Notes: a model not told the origin generated them from the sequence alone. A DNA stretch of 64,000 nt from Helicobacter colisuis (GCF_023646285.1 NZ_JAMOKX010000002.1:62001-126000); one strand, 5' to 3'. Counted from the stretch's first letter, positions 1 to 8,698 are shown. Made by a program: numbers and translations.

Positions 1-3
1 AAA

Positions 4-564
4 ATGATGAGTAAGCTCATAGTTATTAATAATCAACAAGTGCAATTTAACTTCAAAGATAATCAAATATTTTGCACTAGCCTAGATGTAGCTAAGGTTT
101 TTGGGAAACAACATAAAAATGTTTTAAGAGATATCGAAAACATTTTAAATGATTTGCGAGAAATAGGGACTTCTAATGATCTACTCAATTTTGAGCTTTC
201 ATTCAAAGTCCATAAAATACAAGGCTTTAAAGGTAGAGAAAGAAAATGCCCATATTATAATCTAACTCGCGATGGTTTCTCTCTTTTAGCAATGGGCTTT
301 ACAGGCAAAAAAGCTTTACAATTCAAAATCGCTTTCATCAATGCTTTTAATGAAATGGAAAAACTTTTACAAAAAGAAATTAAAAGCCTCAATAAATACT
401 TAACAGATTTAATGGAACTCATTTATCCAAATTTACCACAAAGTGATTACAAAGTTAGTGTGGTTATCACAGATAACCCTTATTCCAAAGAAGCTAAAAA
501 TGTATTTTCTTTAAATTATCTTGTCGATAATCGCACACCAAAAGATCCAAAGAAGTTGCAATGA
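4..564 (+). CDS. Rha family phage regulatory protein
   Basis: This is a 186-residue protein of the phage pRha family (antirepressor-like proteins of temperate phages and islands). The N-terminal half carries the family pattern: a DVAKVFGKQHKNVLRDIE segment near residues 28-45, then a tract of the type YYNLTRDGFSLLAMGFTGKKA around residues 84-105. The remainder is a lysine-rich C-terminal region without a recognised domain. Two ATGs stand in tandem at 4 and 7, and the ribosome binding site lies off the window, so the start is uncertain. The stop overlaps the next ORF by four bases. Rha proteins are known from phages and integrated elements, which supports reading this end as island DNA. Confidence 0.8.
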   Translation: MMSKLIVINNQQVQFNFKDNQIFCTSLDVAKVFGKQHKNVLRDIENILNDLREIGTSNDLLNFELSFKVHKIQGFKGRERKCPYYNLTRDGFSLLAMGFTGKKALQFKIAFINAFNEMEKLLQKEIKSLNKYLTDLMELIYPNLPQSDYKVSVVITDNPYSKEAKNVFSLNYLVDNRTPKDPKKLQ

Positions 565-800
565 GTGATAAAGAATTACAAAAAGAAATATTAGCCTTAG
601 AAAACGATGTTAAGCAACTAGAAGCAACTATTAATGCAATCAAGAAAAGAATTACTCATCTTAAAGACATTGCTTGGGATAGACAAAGCAAAAAAGAAAG
701 CTCTCAAATGTATAAAGTATTAAAAGATACTAAAGAGCATACAAGAGTTAAAAGCAATGTAGGAGATATAAAAGTAGATAAAGACTTTATGGAAAAATAA
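561..800 (+). CDS. Small coiled-coil protein of the island
   Basis: I do not recognise this 79-residue ORF. It starts in an ATGA overlap with the Rha gene, so the two are probably translated together. The first 35 residues are a heptad-like Glu/Lys/Leu helix suggestive of a short coiled coil, and the rest is polar and lysine-rich. It ends at a TAA (798-800). The same frame stays open beyond this stop to 1136, so this may be the front part of a longer gene broken by a stop, or a small gene followed by an unrelated fragment. Confidence 0.45.
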   Translation: MSDKELQKEILALENDVKQLEATINAIKKRITHLKDIAWDRQSKKESSQMYKVLKDTKEHTRVKSNVGDIKVDKDFMEK

Positions 801-1136
801 ATTAAAAAGTATTTAGATAATCCAAATTCAAGAGGAATGGTTACTACACAAGAAATGCTTTCATTCCCTAAGGTGGCTAAAGGTGTGGAAGCAGAGTATG
901 ATGAAAGATATCAGGGGTATAGTTGGAAAACCAAAGCAAATGATGGAAGTATTTTAAACTATGGTGAAAGAGATTTTGGAAAAGGACATAGATTATTAAC
1001 TGCTCACAGCAAAACAGAGAGGGACGAACGGGGTCAGCTTCGCCAAGAGTTTAACGACCTCGATTTTCACAACTCTGTTGGAAATATTATACCACAACAA
1101 AACCAATCTGTGAATGATTTTAAACAAAGTGGTTGA
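801..1136 (+). pseudogene. Fragment of an island or phage protein lacking its N-terminus
   Basis: The reading frame is open from just after the TAA at 798-800 to the stop at 1134-1136, but its first ATG is at 837, within what looks like continuous protein sequence (residues reading IKKYLDNPNSRG come before it). No ribosome binding site precedes that ATG. The visible peptide is hydrophilic, with a GYSWKTKANDGSILNYGE segment and an NIIPQQN tail. That tail loosely recalls the C-terminal ends of large phage or plasmid-borne nuclease-like proteins in Helicobacter and Campylobacter. That likeness is a weak impression, not an identification. I read it as a 3' remnant of a longer gene; a real 99-residue protein starting at 837 is the alternative. 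Confidence 0.4.
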
Positions 1137-1385
1137 TTTTATAAGGGAGTACAAAAGTATTTAACGAGCTATATCAAAGATAGTAATAATACTAGAATTT
1201 GCGACTAAGAAAGCAATAGTGGCATTTTTAGAATAGCAACAGATAAAATCAAGGGGAGGGTCTCATCCCGCCACTATCCCCCTCTGATGGGATCAGTATA
1301 ACATTCTATTCTGATAGAAATCTTAATAAACAAATGGAATTTAAAATATAAACGTTACGGATGCAAGGGTTAATAAAATACAATA
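1137..1385. other. Non-coding tail of the island with a GC-rich patch
   Basis: No ORF of useful length is seen. An 8-base perfect inverted repeat (ATAGTGGC at 1216-1223, GCCACTAT at 1270-1277) surrounds a locally G- and C-rich patch. Inside and overlapping it, GAGGG (1256-1260) can pair with CCCTC (1280-1284). The patch stands out from AT-rich flanks. It may be a decayed structured RNA or simply element debris. Confidence 0.3.
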
Positions 1386-1461
1386 TGGTGGCCACGACTG
1401 GACTTGAACCAGCGACCACTACCATGTCAAGGTAGTGCTCTACCAACTGAGCTACGCGACC
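1386..1461 (-). tRNA. tRNA-Val(GAC)
   Basis: On the minus strand the sequence folds as a complete cloverleaf. The acceptor is GGTCGCG paired with CGTGGCC, including G-U pairs. The D arm contains AGCTCAGTTGGTAGAGC, the anticodon stem CTACC/GGTAG encloses loop TTGACAT (anticodon GAC), and the T arm is GCTGG TTCAAGT CCAGT. The discriminator is A and the CCA end is encoded (1386-1388). The 3' end faces the island remnant on the left. Confidence 0.95.
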
Positions 1462-1514
1462 TTTAAAACAAGAAGCATTGATAAAAGAGAGTGAAATTCT
1501 ATCAAACCGCTCTT

Positions 1515-1961
1515 TTATTTTTTCTTAAAAAAGGTTTGAAGAATGATGAGAAATACTCCAAGATTAATCATCATATCTGCAAAATTGAAAATTGCAAATT
1601 CAAATTTATAATGCCAATAAATATAATCTACAACGCCAATATGCAAGAATCGATCAAGAATATTTGAAATGCCACCACCAAAGATAATGCCAATAGGTAA
1701 AGAATGGGCTTGAAAAATTTCTTTATGTTTCCAAAGATAAGCAAAGATTCCAATAAGCAAAAGAATTTGAAGATATTTTAACCATTCTTTTAAGAAATCA
1801 AAGAGAGAAAATGCAACCCCTTGATTATAAGCAAGCACCAAAGAAATAATATTTCCTTGATATTCAAAGTTATTCTGCACAAACCACCACTTGATGGCTT
1901 GATCAATTAATAAAACAAAAAATAAGGCTAGAGAAAAACTAACTAAGGATTTTTTTGTCAT
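1515..1961 (-). CDS. lspA: Lipoprotein signal peptidase (signal peptidase II)
   Basis: This inner-membrane aspartyl protease cleaves the signal peptide of prolipoproteins after lipidation of the +1 cysteine. The protein is about 148 residues with four hydrophobic segments, the usual size. Both catalytic aspartate motifs are present: NILDR and FNFADMMINLG. The frame opens with TTG at 1964, but the ATG at 1961 is preferred: it lies about eight bases after a GGAAAG ribosome binding site and forms a TGATG stop-start overlap with glmM. It is therefore probably translated together with glmM, as the second gene of a two-gene unit. Confidence 0.95.
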   Translation of the reverse strand: MTKKSLVSFSLALFFVLLIDQAIKWWFVQNNFEYQGNIISLVLAYNQGVAFSLFDFLKEWLKYLQILLLIGIFAYLWKHKEIFQAHSLPIGIIFGGGISNILDRFLHIGVVDYIYWHYKFEFAIFNFADMMINLGVFLIILQTFFKKK

Positions 1962-3298
1962 CAATAAAGCTTTCCTTTAAAGAATGTTTCGCACTCGCGC
2001 AAAACTTTTTCAAGCATTTTTGTGTCCTTGCCTTCAAGCAAGATGCGTAGTTTGTTTTCTGTTCCGCTGTAGCGAATTAAATGGCGAATCTTTTTGCTTT
2101 CAATTTCCTTAAGAAGCGTTTGGTAGTTTTCTAATGTATCTAAGTTGGGTTTACTTTGGACATTGATATTTCTTAGGATTTGTGGATAGAGCTTGAAGCA
2201 ATCAAGCGCTTTTGAGGCTGTTTTTTTGGATTGCAAAATATAAGCCATTGTCTGCAAAGCACTTACTAATCCATCACCTGTTTTGGCAAAATCACTAAAA
2301 ATAATATGCCCACTTTGCTCCCCACCAAAATTAAGACCATTAGCTAACATACTCTCTAATACATATTTATCACCAACATTAGAACGGATAGTTTTAATTC
2401 CGTGTTCGCTTAGAAATTCTTCTAGGGCATAATTGCTCATAATAGTTGCCACTACGGTATTGTTTTTTAGCGTGTTGTTTTGTTTGGCAGCAAGTGCTAA
2501 AACCCCAATGAGTTTATCTCCATGCACCACTTCACCCTTTTCATCAACAACTACTAATCTATCAGCATCTCCATCAAGAGCAAAGCCAATATCAGCTCTT
2601 ACTTTGCGCACTTCTTCTTGAAGCATTAAAGGTTGTGTAGCACCACAATTTTCATTAATATTAAAGCCATTTGGAGAATCATTAATCACAAAAACTTCTG
2701 CTCCAAGTTCGCTAAAAATCGTAGGAGCAACCTTGTAAGCCGCTCCATTAGCACAATCAAGCACTACGCGGATTCCATGTAAGCTTAAATCTTTTGGAAA
2801 AGAGTTTTTAATATGCACAATATAGCGCCCTACAACATCATCAATTCGCTTACTGGAACCAATTTCTTTGCCACTTTTTTGTGCAGATTCTAGCAATGAT
2901 TCATCATAATAGATTTTTTCAATGTTTTCTTCATCTTTTTCATCAATTTTATAACCACTTTTGCCAAAAAATTTGATTCCATTGTCCATAAAGGGATTGT
3001 GACTAGCGCTAACCATAATTCCACCATCACATCGCATATCTTCTGTAAGATAGGCAATGGCAGGAGTTGGCATAGGTCCAATTTGAATCACTTCATAGCC
3101 CACCGCAGTTAGTCCGCTTACAAGCGCATTTTCTAGCATATAGCCACTACGCCTTGTGTCTTTGCCTACCAAAATTCGGTTAGTTTTAGAATGTTCTTGG
3201 TAGTAGATTCCTGCTGCAATCCCTAATTTTAAGGCACAAAATGCATTGAGCTTTACTCCTGCTTCCCCTCTTACTCCATCAGTTCCAAAAAGTTTCAT
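1961..3298 (-). CDS. glmM: Phosphoglucosamine mutase
   Basis: GlmM converts glucosamine-6-phosphate to glucosamine-1-phosphate, on the route to UDP-GlcNAc for peptidoglycan and lipid A. It has 445 residues, full length for the family. It begins with [11 protein letters not shown], has the phosphoserine loop SASHNP (Ser at residue 99), the metal-binding loop DGDADR (242-247), and ends with the sugar-phosphate loop [15 protein letters not shown]. It is the first gene of the glmM-lspA pair and is transcribed divergently from rpsT. Confidence 0.97.
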   Translation of the reverse strand: MKLFGTDGVRGEAGVKLNAFCALKLGIAAGIYYQEHSKTNRILVGKDTRRSGYMLENALVSGLTAVGYEVIQIGPMPTPAIAYLTEDMRCDGGIMVSASHNPFMDNGIKFFGKSGYKIDEKDEENIEKIYYDESLLESAQKSGKEIGSSKRIDDVVGRYIVHIKNSFPKDLSLHGIRVVLDCANGAAYKVAPTIFSELGAEVFVINDSPNGFNINENCGATQPLMLQEEVRKVRADIGFALDGDADRLVVVDEKGEVVHGDKLIGVLALAAKQNNTLKNNTVVATIMSNYALEEFLSEHGIKTIRSNVGDKYVLESMLANGLNFGGEQSGHIIFSDFAKTGDGLVSALQTMAYILQSKKTASKALDCFKLYPQILRNINVQSKPNLDTLENYQTLLKEIESKKIRHLIRYSGTENKLRILLEGKDTKMLEKVLRECETFFKGKLY

Positions 3299-3405
3299 AA
3301 TGACTACCTTTGAAATTTAGTTTTTCTTAAGCACTTTTATTTGCTTTTAATAAAAATTAAAATAAAATTTTAGCTTAAATTTTTTTATAAAAGGATTAAC
3401 GCTCT

Positions 3406-3681
3406 ATGGCAAATCATAAATCAGCAGAAAAACGTATCAGACAAACAAAAAAGCGCACAGAGAGAAATCGTTACTATAAAACAAGAATCAAAAATATGAC
3501 AAGAAGCTTAAAAGAGGCGATTGAGGCAAAAGATCTTAGCAAATCTCAAGAAGTTATGAAGCAGATTAATCAAGCATTTCACAGCTATGTAAGCAAGGGA
3601 ATCTTGACAAAAAATACTGCTGCAAGAAAAGTTAGTCGTTTAAATTCTTCTGTTAAAAAACTTGCTTTAGCTAACGCTTAA
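3406..3681 (+). CDS. rpsT: 30S ribosomal protein S20
   Basis: This is a 91-residue, very basic helical protein that binds 16S rRNA. It has the family start [21 protein letters not shown] and a C-terminal [17 protein letters not shown] segment. An AAGGA-type ribosome binding site lies at about 3391-3395. It is followed after 25 bases by prfA, so the two are probably co-transcribed from the region upstream of 3406, which is divergent from glmM. Confidence 0.97.
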   Translation: MANHKSAEKRIRQTKKRTERNRYYKTRIKNMTRSLKEAIEAKDLSKSQEVMKQINQAFHSYVSKGILTKNTAARKVSRLNSSVKKLALANA

Positions 3682-3706
3682 AGTTAGCTAAATTCCTAAT
3701 TCATAA

Positions 3707-4777
3707 ATGTTAGCTTCAAAATTAAAACCTTTCATTGATCGCTATGATGAGATTAGCAATTTGCTTATACAGCCGGAGATTCTAAGTGATATAAAAAGAA
3801 TGACTGAACTAAGCAAAGAGCAGAGTGATTTAGAAAAGCTTGTCCAAAAATCTAAACAATATTTGAAAAATCTTGAAAGCATAGAAGAAAATAAAGGGCT
3901 TTTAGATGATAAGGAATTAGGGGATTTAGCCAAAGAAGAGATTAAAGAAGCGGAATTAGAAAATGAGAATCTAGAATCAGAAATTAAGATTCTATTGCTA
4001 CCCAAAGACCCTAACGATGAAAAAAATATTTATTTGGAATTGCGCGCAGGAACGGGAGGAGATGAGGCAGGAATCTTTGTTGGAGATTTGTTTAAAGCTT
4101 ATGTTCGCTATGCTGAATCAAAGGGCTGGAAAGTTGAGATTATTAGTTCTAGCGAAAATAATGTGGGCGGATATAAAGAAGTCATTGCTCTTATTAAGGG
4201 TAAGGGCGCATATTCTCGTTTGAAGTTTGAAGGTGGGACACATCGGGTGCAACGAGTGCCAGAGACAGAATCGCAAGGTAGAATCCACACTTCAGCAATC
4301 ACCGTGGCTATTATGCCAGAAGTTGATGATGTGGAAGTGGTGATTAATCCTAATGATTTAAGGATTGAAGTTTTTCGTGCGGGCGGACATGGTGGGCAGT
4401 GTGTTAATACCACTGATTCTGCTGTGCGTATCACGCATATCCCAACAGGCATTAGTGTTTCAATGCAAGATGAAAAATCCCAACATAAAAACAAAGATAA
4501 AGCTTTAAAGATTCTAAAGGCTAGAATCTATGAAGCTGAGCTTGAAGCTCAAATGGAGCAAAATGCAGAAGCAAGAAAATCCCAAGTGGGAAGTGGAGAT
4601 AGAAGCGAGAGAATCCGCACTTATAACTATCCGCAAAATCGCCTAAGTGATCATAGAATTAGCTTAACCTTGTATAGTTTAGAGGAGATTATGCTAAATG
4701 GTGATTTAGATCAGGTGATTGAGCCTATTATTGCTTATTTCCAAGCAGAAGCATTGCAAAATAGTGGAATTGCTTAG
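3707..4777 (+). CDS. prfA: Peptide chain release factor 1
   Basis: RF1 ends translation at UAA and UAG by triggering hydrolysis of peptidyl-tRNA. The protein has 356 residues, the normal length. The hydrolysis motif GGQ is at residues 229-231 within [18 protein letters not shown]. The stop-codon recognition motif of the RF1 type (PxT) reads PET at 185-187; many bacteria have PAT. The N-terminal domain is a long helical region. The next gene on the strand is tRNA-Ser. Confidence 0.97.
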   Translation: MLASKLKPFIDRYDEISNLLIQPEILSDIKRMTELSKEQSDLEKLVQKSKQYLKNLESIEENKGLLDDKELGDLAKEEIKEAELENENLESEIKILLLPKDPNDEKNIYLELRAGTGGDEAGIFVGDLFKAYVRYAESKGWKVEIISSSENNVGGYKEVIALIKGKGAYSRLKFEGGTHRVQRVPETESQGRIHTSAITVAIMPEVDDVEVVINPNDLRIEVFRAGGHGGQCVNTTDSAVRITHIPTGISVSMQDEKSQHKNKDKALKILKARIYEAELEAQMEQNAEARKSQVGSGDRSERIRTYNYPQNRLSDHRISLTLYSLEEIMLNGDLDQVIEPIIAYFQAEALQNSGIA

Positions 4778-4836
4778 GAAATTGCATTTTTTAAGGATTT
4801 TTTTACATTTTTTTATTATAATTACAATTTTCTTAC

Positions 4837-4927
4837 GGACAGATGGGTGAGTTGGCTGAAACCACATCCCTGCTAAGGATGCGTAGTCGCAAGATTACCG
4901 AGAGTTCGAATCTCTCTCTGTCCGCCA
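4837..4927 (+). tRNA. tRNA-Ser(GCU)
   Basis: This is a class II tRNA. The acceptor GGACAGA pairs with TCTGTCC, the discriminator is G and CCA is encoded (4925-4927). The anticodon stem CATCC/GGATG encloses loop CTGCTAA, giving anticodon GCT. A long variable arm (around CGTAGTCGCAAGATTACC) and a T arm GAGAG-TTCGAAT-CTCTC follow. The G73 discriminator and long variable arm are serine identity features. Confidence 0.95.
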
Positions 4928-5160
4928 CTTATTTCTTACCTTAACAAAATCCAATTTTTGAAAGTTTTGATTATTTTTTTGTATTTTAGTATTTTTTAAA
5001 AGTCATAAAAAATGCTTGATTGTTATAAAAAAGATTCTAGAAAATTAATTAGAATATACTTATTTGAGAATTTATAAAAGAGTTTATTTATCTTTTGGAT
5101 AAACTTTTATAAAATTTTCAAAAAACTTGGTTAAAATTCATAGTAAAAAAGTGGTGTGGT
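4928..5160. other. AT-rich intergenic region with a long hairpin
   Basis: No gene is visible between tRNA-Ser and the CoA-binding protein gene. The main structure is an imperfect inverted repeat at 5071-5113: TTTATAAAAG pairs with CTTTTATAAA, then, past an AG bulge, TTTAT pairs with ATAAA around an 11-base loop. No T run follows, so it is not an ordinary terminator. It lies about 48 bases before the ATG at 5161, where a promoter would be expected. Confidence 0.4.
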
Positions 5161-5592
5161 ATGCTAGAACAAGATTTACAAATCAAACAAATTTTACAAG
5201 AAGCAAAGACTATTGCTATTTTGGGACTTTCACCAGATGAGAGTAAGCCTAGTAATAAGGTAGCAAAATACCTTTTAGAACAGGGTTATAGGGTGATTCC
5301 TATTTATCCTAAAGGTGGTGAGATTCTTGGGATCACTGCTTATTGCACTTTACAAGAAGCATTTAGTGGTGAGGCTAAAAAAGGTGGAATTGATATTTTA
5401 AATATCTTTCGCAAAAGTGAAGCGATTCTTGGAATAGCAAAAGAAGTGCTAAGTTTGGAAGCTAAACCAAAGTGCGTGTGGGTGCAGCTTGGTCTTTTTA
5501 GTCCCAAATCCAAAGAGATTTTAGAAAATCAAGGTATTTCATATTTTGAAAATTTATGCATTAAATTAGAACATCAAAGGTTGTTTGCATGA
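5161..5592 (+). CDS. CoA-binding (YccU-like) protein
   Basis: This is a 143-residue protein made up of one CoA-binding Rossmann-type domain, like E. coli YccU. Diagnostic parts are the nucleotide-binding turn IAILGLSPDESKPSNKVAKYL near residues 20-40, the strand VIPIYPKGGEILG, and the C-terminal ENLCIKLEHQRL, near the usual end of these proteins. The family binds CoA derivatives, but its role is unknown. The stop overlaps the ilvA start by four bases (ATGA), so the two genes are translationally coupled. Confidence 0.85.
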   Translation: MLEQDLQIKQILQEAKTIAILGLSPDESKPSNKVAKYLLEQGYRVIPIYPKGGEILGITAYCTLQEAFSGEAKKGGIDILNIFRKSEAILGIAKEVLSLEAKPKCVWVQLGLFSPKSKEILENQGISYFENLCIKLEHQRLFA

Positions 5593-6797
5593 TTCCATTG
5601 GCAAAAATTATGGATGCAAGCCGCAGATTAAAAGGGATAGCGGAGCATACAAAGTTGGCTTTTGCCCCAAAACTTAGTCAATTAAGTGGTGCAAAAATTT
5701 ATGTCAAGCAGGAAAATTTACAAAATACGGGCTCTTTTAAATTGCGAGGAGCATTTAATAAAATTGCTTCATTGACTACAGAGGAGCGAGAAAAGGGCGT
5801 GGTTGCTTCAAGTGCCGGGAATCACGCTCAAGGTGTTGCCTATAGCGCAAAGCATTATGGAATCAAGGCAGTTATTGTGATGCCCGAATCAACTCCTTTA
5901 TTAAAGGTAATGGGGGTAAGAGAGCTTGGCGCAGAGGCAATTTTATATGGTAATAATTATGATGAAGCTTATGCATACGCCTTGGAATATGCGCAAAAAA
6001 ATAATTTGCATTTCATCCACCCTTTTGCAGATGATGAGGTTATCGCAGGGCAGGGGACAATCGCTTTAGAAATGATAGAAGATCAAAATAATCTCACAAC
6101 TATTGTTGTGCCTATTGGTGGTGGTGGATTGATTTCAGGGGTGGCAGCTGCTTATAAGCAAATGTTGCCTAGCGTTAGAGTGATAGGTGTTGTGGCTCAA
6201 GGTGCTCCTGGAATGTATCACTCATTTTACAAAAAGTCTATCCAAACCACGAAATCCGTGCGAACAATCGCTGATGGAATTGCGGTGCGCGATGTGAATG
6301 AAAAGAATTTTAATTATATCTTAGAATGCGTAGATGAGATTGTAGTGGTGGATGATGAAGAAATTGCTAATGCAATTTTGTATCTACTAGAAAAACAAAA
6401 ATTAGTTGTGGAGGGTGCTGGGGCAAGTGTTGTAGCAGCGCTTTTGCATCAAAAATTTAAAATCAATCCAAATGAGTTAATTGGCTTAGTCTTAAGTGGT
6501 GGCAATATTGATGTTACTATGCTTGGTGTAATTATTGAAAAAGGTTTGGTGCGCTCTCATCGCAAAATGCGCTTTAGCGTGGTGTTGGTTGATAAACCCG
6601 GAAGTCTGCAATCTTTAAGTAATTTACTCTCAAAGCTTGGAGCAAATATTGTTAAAATTGATTTTGACAGGACTTCTACTTCTTTGGGTTATGGTGATGC
6701 AAATGTGATTGTAATGTTGGAGACAAAAGGCAAAGATCACCAAGAAGAAATTCGCGAAGAATTGCATAAAAATGGTTATGAATTTATAGAAATGTAG
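5589..6797 (+). CDS. ilvA: Threonine ammonia-lyase (threonine dehydratase)
   Basis: This PLP enzyme deaminates threonine to 2-oxobutanoate, the first step to isoleucine. It has 402 residues: a catalytic domain (about 1-315) with the PLP-lysine motif NTGSFKLRGA and the phosphate-binding glycine loop GGGGLISG, then a single ACT-like regulatory domain from about residue 325 (SVVLVDKPGSLQSLSNLL). A single ACT domain and this length match the short bacterial form rather than the roughly 510-residue E. coli IlvA. The start overlaps the CoA-binding gene by four bases. Confidence 0.93.
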   Translation: MIPLAKIMDASRRLKGIAEHTKLAFAPKLSQLSGAKIYVKQENLQNTGSFKLRGAFNKIASLTTEEREKGVVASSAGNHAQGVAYSAKHYGIKAVIVMPESTPLLKVMGVRELGAEAILYGNNYDEAYAYALEYAQKNNLHFIHPFADDEVIAGQGTIALEMIEDQNNLTTIVVPIGGGGLISGVAAAYKQMLPSVRVIGVVAQGAPGMYHSFYKKSIQTTKSVRTIADGIAVRDVNEKNFNYILECVDEIVVVDDEEIANAILYLLEKQKLVVEGAGASVVAALLHQKFKINPNELIGLVLSGGNIDVTMLGVIIEKGLVRSHRKMRFSVVLVDKPGSLQSLSNLLSKLGANIVKIDFDRTSTSLGYGDANVIVMLETKGKDHQEEIREELHKNGYEFIEM

Positions 6798-6804
6798 GTT
6801 TCTT

Positions 6805-7983
6805 TTGAGCGAAAACAAAAAGGCTTATCTTTTTTTATTTTTTATTTTATTGATTGATTTTTTCTTACTTTTGTGGGTGGGCAAAAATTTAAGCATTAGT
6901 TTTTATGAAGCACAATCTTTTTTTAATCCGCACGATTTTGCTGGATATTATGCCAAATTAAGTGTTTCTTTATTTGGTAGAAGTGATATTGGGCTTAGAA
7001 TCGGATTCTTGCTTTTGCATTTGTGTAATAGTGTTTTAATGTTTTTATTAGCAAAAACATTCTTAAAGCGCCCTAGTGATGCGGTGTTTTGCGCATTACT
7101 ATTTTTACTTTTGCCTGGTGTAAATGCAGGGGCGATTCTAATTTCTAATAGCGGAATCGTGATTTTTTTTAGCTTGCTTTTATGTTTGTGGCATCAAAAA
7201 ACGCAAAAATTTCCTTATTGGCTTTTGTTGATGATGGCTTTTGTAGATAAGAGTTTTTCGTTGGTGTTTTTGGCTTTGATTTTTTATGGAATTGCTCATA
7301 AAAATACCTTTTTGGTTTTTGCCTCTTTAATGTGTTTTGCGGTTAATATGTATTTGTTTGATTTAGGGATTGGAGGACATCCTGAAAGTCATTTTGTGGA
7401 TATGATTGGACATTTGCTCCTTATTTTTTCTCCTTTGGTTTTTTTATATTTTTTATATATGATTTATCGATTTGCAAACTCTAAAGCTAAGCCTTTAATG
7501 TGGTATATTGTTGTGGTGGCTTTGAGTTTTATTTTTATTTTTTCATTGCGTCAAAGGGTGGATATTGAATCTTTTGCGGCTTTATTGATGGTTGGTATTC
7601 CTTTGATGGTGAATTTATATTATTCGGGGCTTAGAGTTAGGTTGCCTAAGTTTAAAGGGCGTTACAAAATTCCATTTAAAATTACATTGGCTATTTTGTT
7701 GTGTATGACGGGGTTGTTAATCTTTTCGAAGCCTTTGTTTGTAGTGCTTTCTAATGAGGAAAATCATTTTGCTTATCGGCATTATATTGCTCAAGAATTA
7801 GCAAAAGAGCTTAAAGAGCAAAAAATCAAGGCAGTTAGAACTGAAGCAAGAATGCAAGAGAGATTATTGTTTTATGGAATTCAAAAAGGGGGGAGAAAAT
7901 TAAGCCAAATTTATAAAAAAGATTCCATTAAAATCCCAATTATTTATTATGATAAAGAAGTTACCACATTTTATGTTCAATAA
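6805..7983 (+). CDS. GT-C-like (family 39/ArnT-like) multi-pass membrane protein
   Basis: This 392-residue integral membrane protein has about nine to ten hydrophobic segments. The N-terminal pattern (a periplasmic loop with YEAQSFFNP, then YYAKLSVSLFGRSDIGLRI and a helix pair ending LLLPGVNAG) is that of GT-C glycosyltransferases of the PMT/ArnT type, which transfer sugars from lipid carriers. The usual acidic pair in the first loop is only partly kept (a single Glu in YEAQ), so activity is uncertain. The start is TTG at 6805 after an AGG element at 6797-6799. The 3' end overlaps the pseudopilin gene by 11 bases. Confidence 0.6.
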   Translation: MSENKKAYLFLFFILLIDFFLLLWVGKNLSISFYEAQSFFNPHDFAGYYAKLSVSLFGRSDIGLRIGFLLLHLCNSVLMFLLAKTFLKRPSDAVFCALLFLLLPGVNAGAILISNSGIVIFFSLLLCLWHQKTQKFPYWLLLMMAFVDKSFSLVFLALIFYGIAHKNTFLVFASLMCFAVNMYLFDLGIGGHPESHFVDMIGHLLLIFSPLVFLYFLYMIYRFANSKAKPLMWYIVVVALSFIFIFSLRQRVDIESFAALLMVGIPLMVNLYYSGLRVRLPKFKGRYKIPFKITLAILLCMTGLLIFSKPLFVVLSNEENHFAYRHYIAQELAKELKEQKIKAVRTEARMQERLLFYGIQKGGRKLSQIYKKDSIKIPIIYYDKEVTTFYVQ

Positions 7984-8647
7984 AGCCTTTAGTTTATTTG
8001 AGATTTTACTAGTTTTAGGAATTTTGGGTATTTTAAGTGGGGTTGGTTATTTATTTTATCCAAAAACTGCGATAAACTTAGCTCAAGAGCAGATTATCAA
8101 TCATTTAAATTACACGCGATTCTTGGCTTTGAATACCTCTAAAGATATTACACAAAGCTTATTTTGTCAAAGTGATTTTTGTCAAGATGAGAGAAGTAGA
8201 TTTGAAGAGAGTTACTGGAGATTGCAATTTTCTAATCTAAAAAACATTGAGTGGGCGTATTCTATCTTTAGTGATAGTGCAAGGAGTTCAAAGACGAAAA
8301 ATTTTGATGATAGACCTATGGATTCTTTTGAAGTGGCAAGGGATCCTATGAGTGGAAAATATTTAAGCGTTTATACTTATAATAATACGAAATTTGCTAA
8401 TACGCTAAGAGAGGGTGATTTGTCAATCTCCAAAAGATATGGGGTGATCAAAGTACAAATGTATGGGGGCTGTGGGAATCAAAGTGGCGGTAGGGTGATT
8501 TTTGATAATAGGGGGTTTTTGAGGTGCAAAAAAACTGGAGAAAAGGTGAGTTTTCCAACTAAGGAGGTGGTTTTGGAATTAAGCGATCATTTTGGGAATT
8601 CACTTAGGGTTTGCATTTTTGAAAATGGACTTGTTAAAAAATGTTAA
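7973..8647 (+). CDS. Orphan pseudopilin (GspH/FimT-like, prepilin N-terminus)
   Basis: This is a protein of about 224 residues with a short basic leader, MFNKA, followed by FSLFEILLVLGILGILSGVG. That is a prepilin peptidase site (cleavage between Ala and Phe) with the conserved Glu at mature position 5 and a hydrophobic assembly helix. The rest is a soluble domain ending with cysteine-containing segments (VQMYGGCGNQSGGRVIFDNRGFLRC) typical of GspH/FimT-like minor pseudopilins. The frame also opens at ATG 7949, but 7973 gives the normal short leader. No other pilus or type II secretion gene is nearby. A competence-type transformation pilus encoded elsewhere is a possible partner. Confidence 0.75.
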   Translation: MFNKAFSLFEILLVLGILGILSGVGYLFYPKTAINLAQEQIINHLNYTRFLALNTSKDITQSLFCQSDFCQDERSRFEESYWRLQFSNLKNIEWAYSIFSDSARSSKTKNFDDRPMDSFEVARDPMSGKYLSVYTYNNTKFANTLREGDLSISKRYGVIKVQMYGGCGNQSGGRVIFDNRGFLRCKKTGEKVSFPTKEVVLELSDHFGNSLRVCIFENGLVKKC

Positions 8648-8698
8648 AAATTATACAAAATTGTGCTACAATAAAAAAATATTTTTAAGGCTTAAAAG

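Larger units (their letters stand above)
1..1385. mobile_element. Remnant end of a prophage or genomic island next to tRNA-Val
   Basis: This stretch holds a phage-type Rha family gene, two small ORFs in one frame split by a stop, and about 250 bases with no convincing gene. It ends exactly at the 3' end of a tRNA-Val gene, and tRNA 3' ends are classic integrase targets. Everything to the right is conserved housekeeping DNA. No integrase, direct repeat or structural phage gene is visible, because the element continues off the left edge. The call is an inference from content and position. Confidence 0.55.

Noticed and set aside
4108-4494. A 128-codon minus-strand ORF within prfA
   Set aside because: It is an antisense shadow of the strongly conserved GGQ region of RF1.
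7886-7893. G6 run in the GT-C-like gene as a phase-variation tract
   Set aside because: Six G is short for slippage and sits near the 3' end; no other sign of switching.
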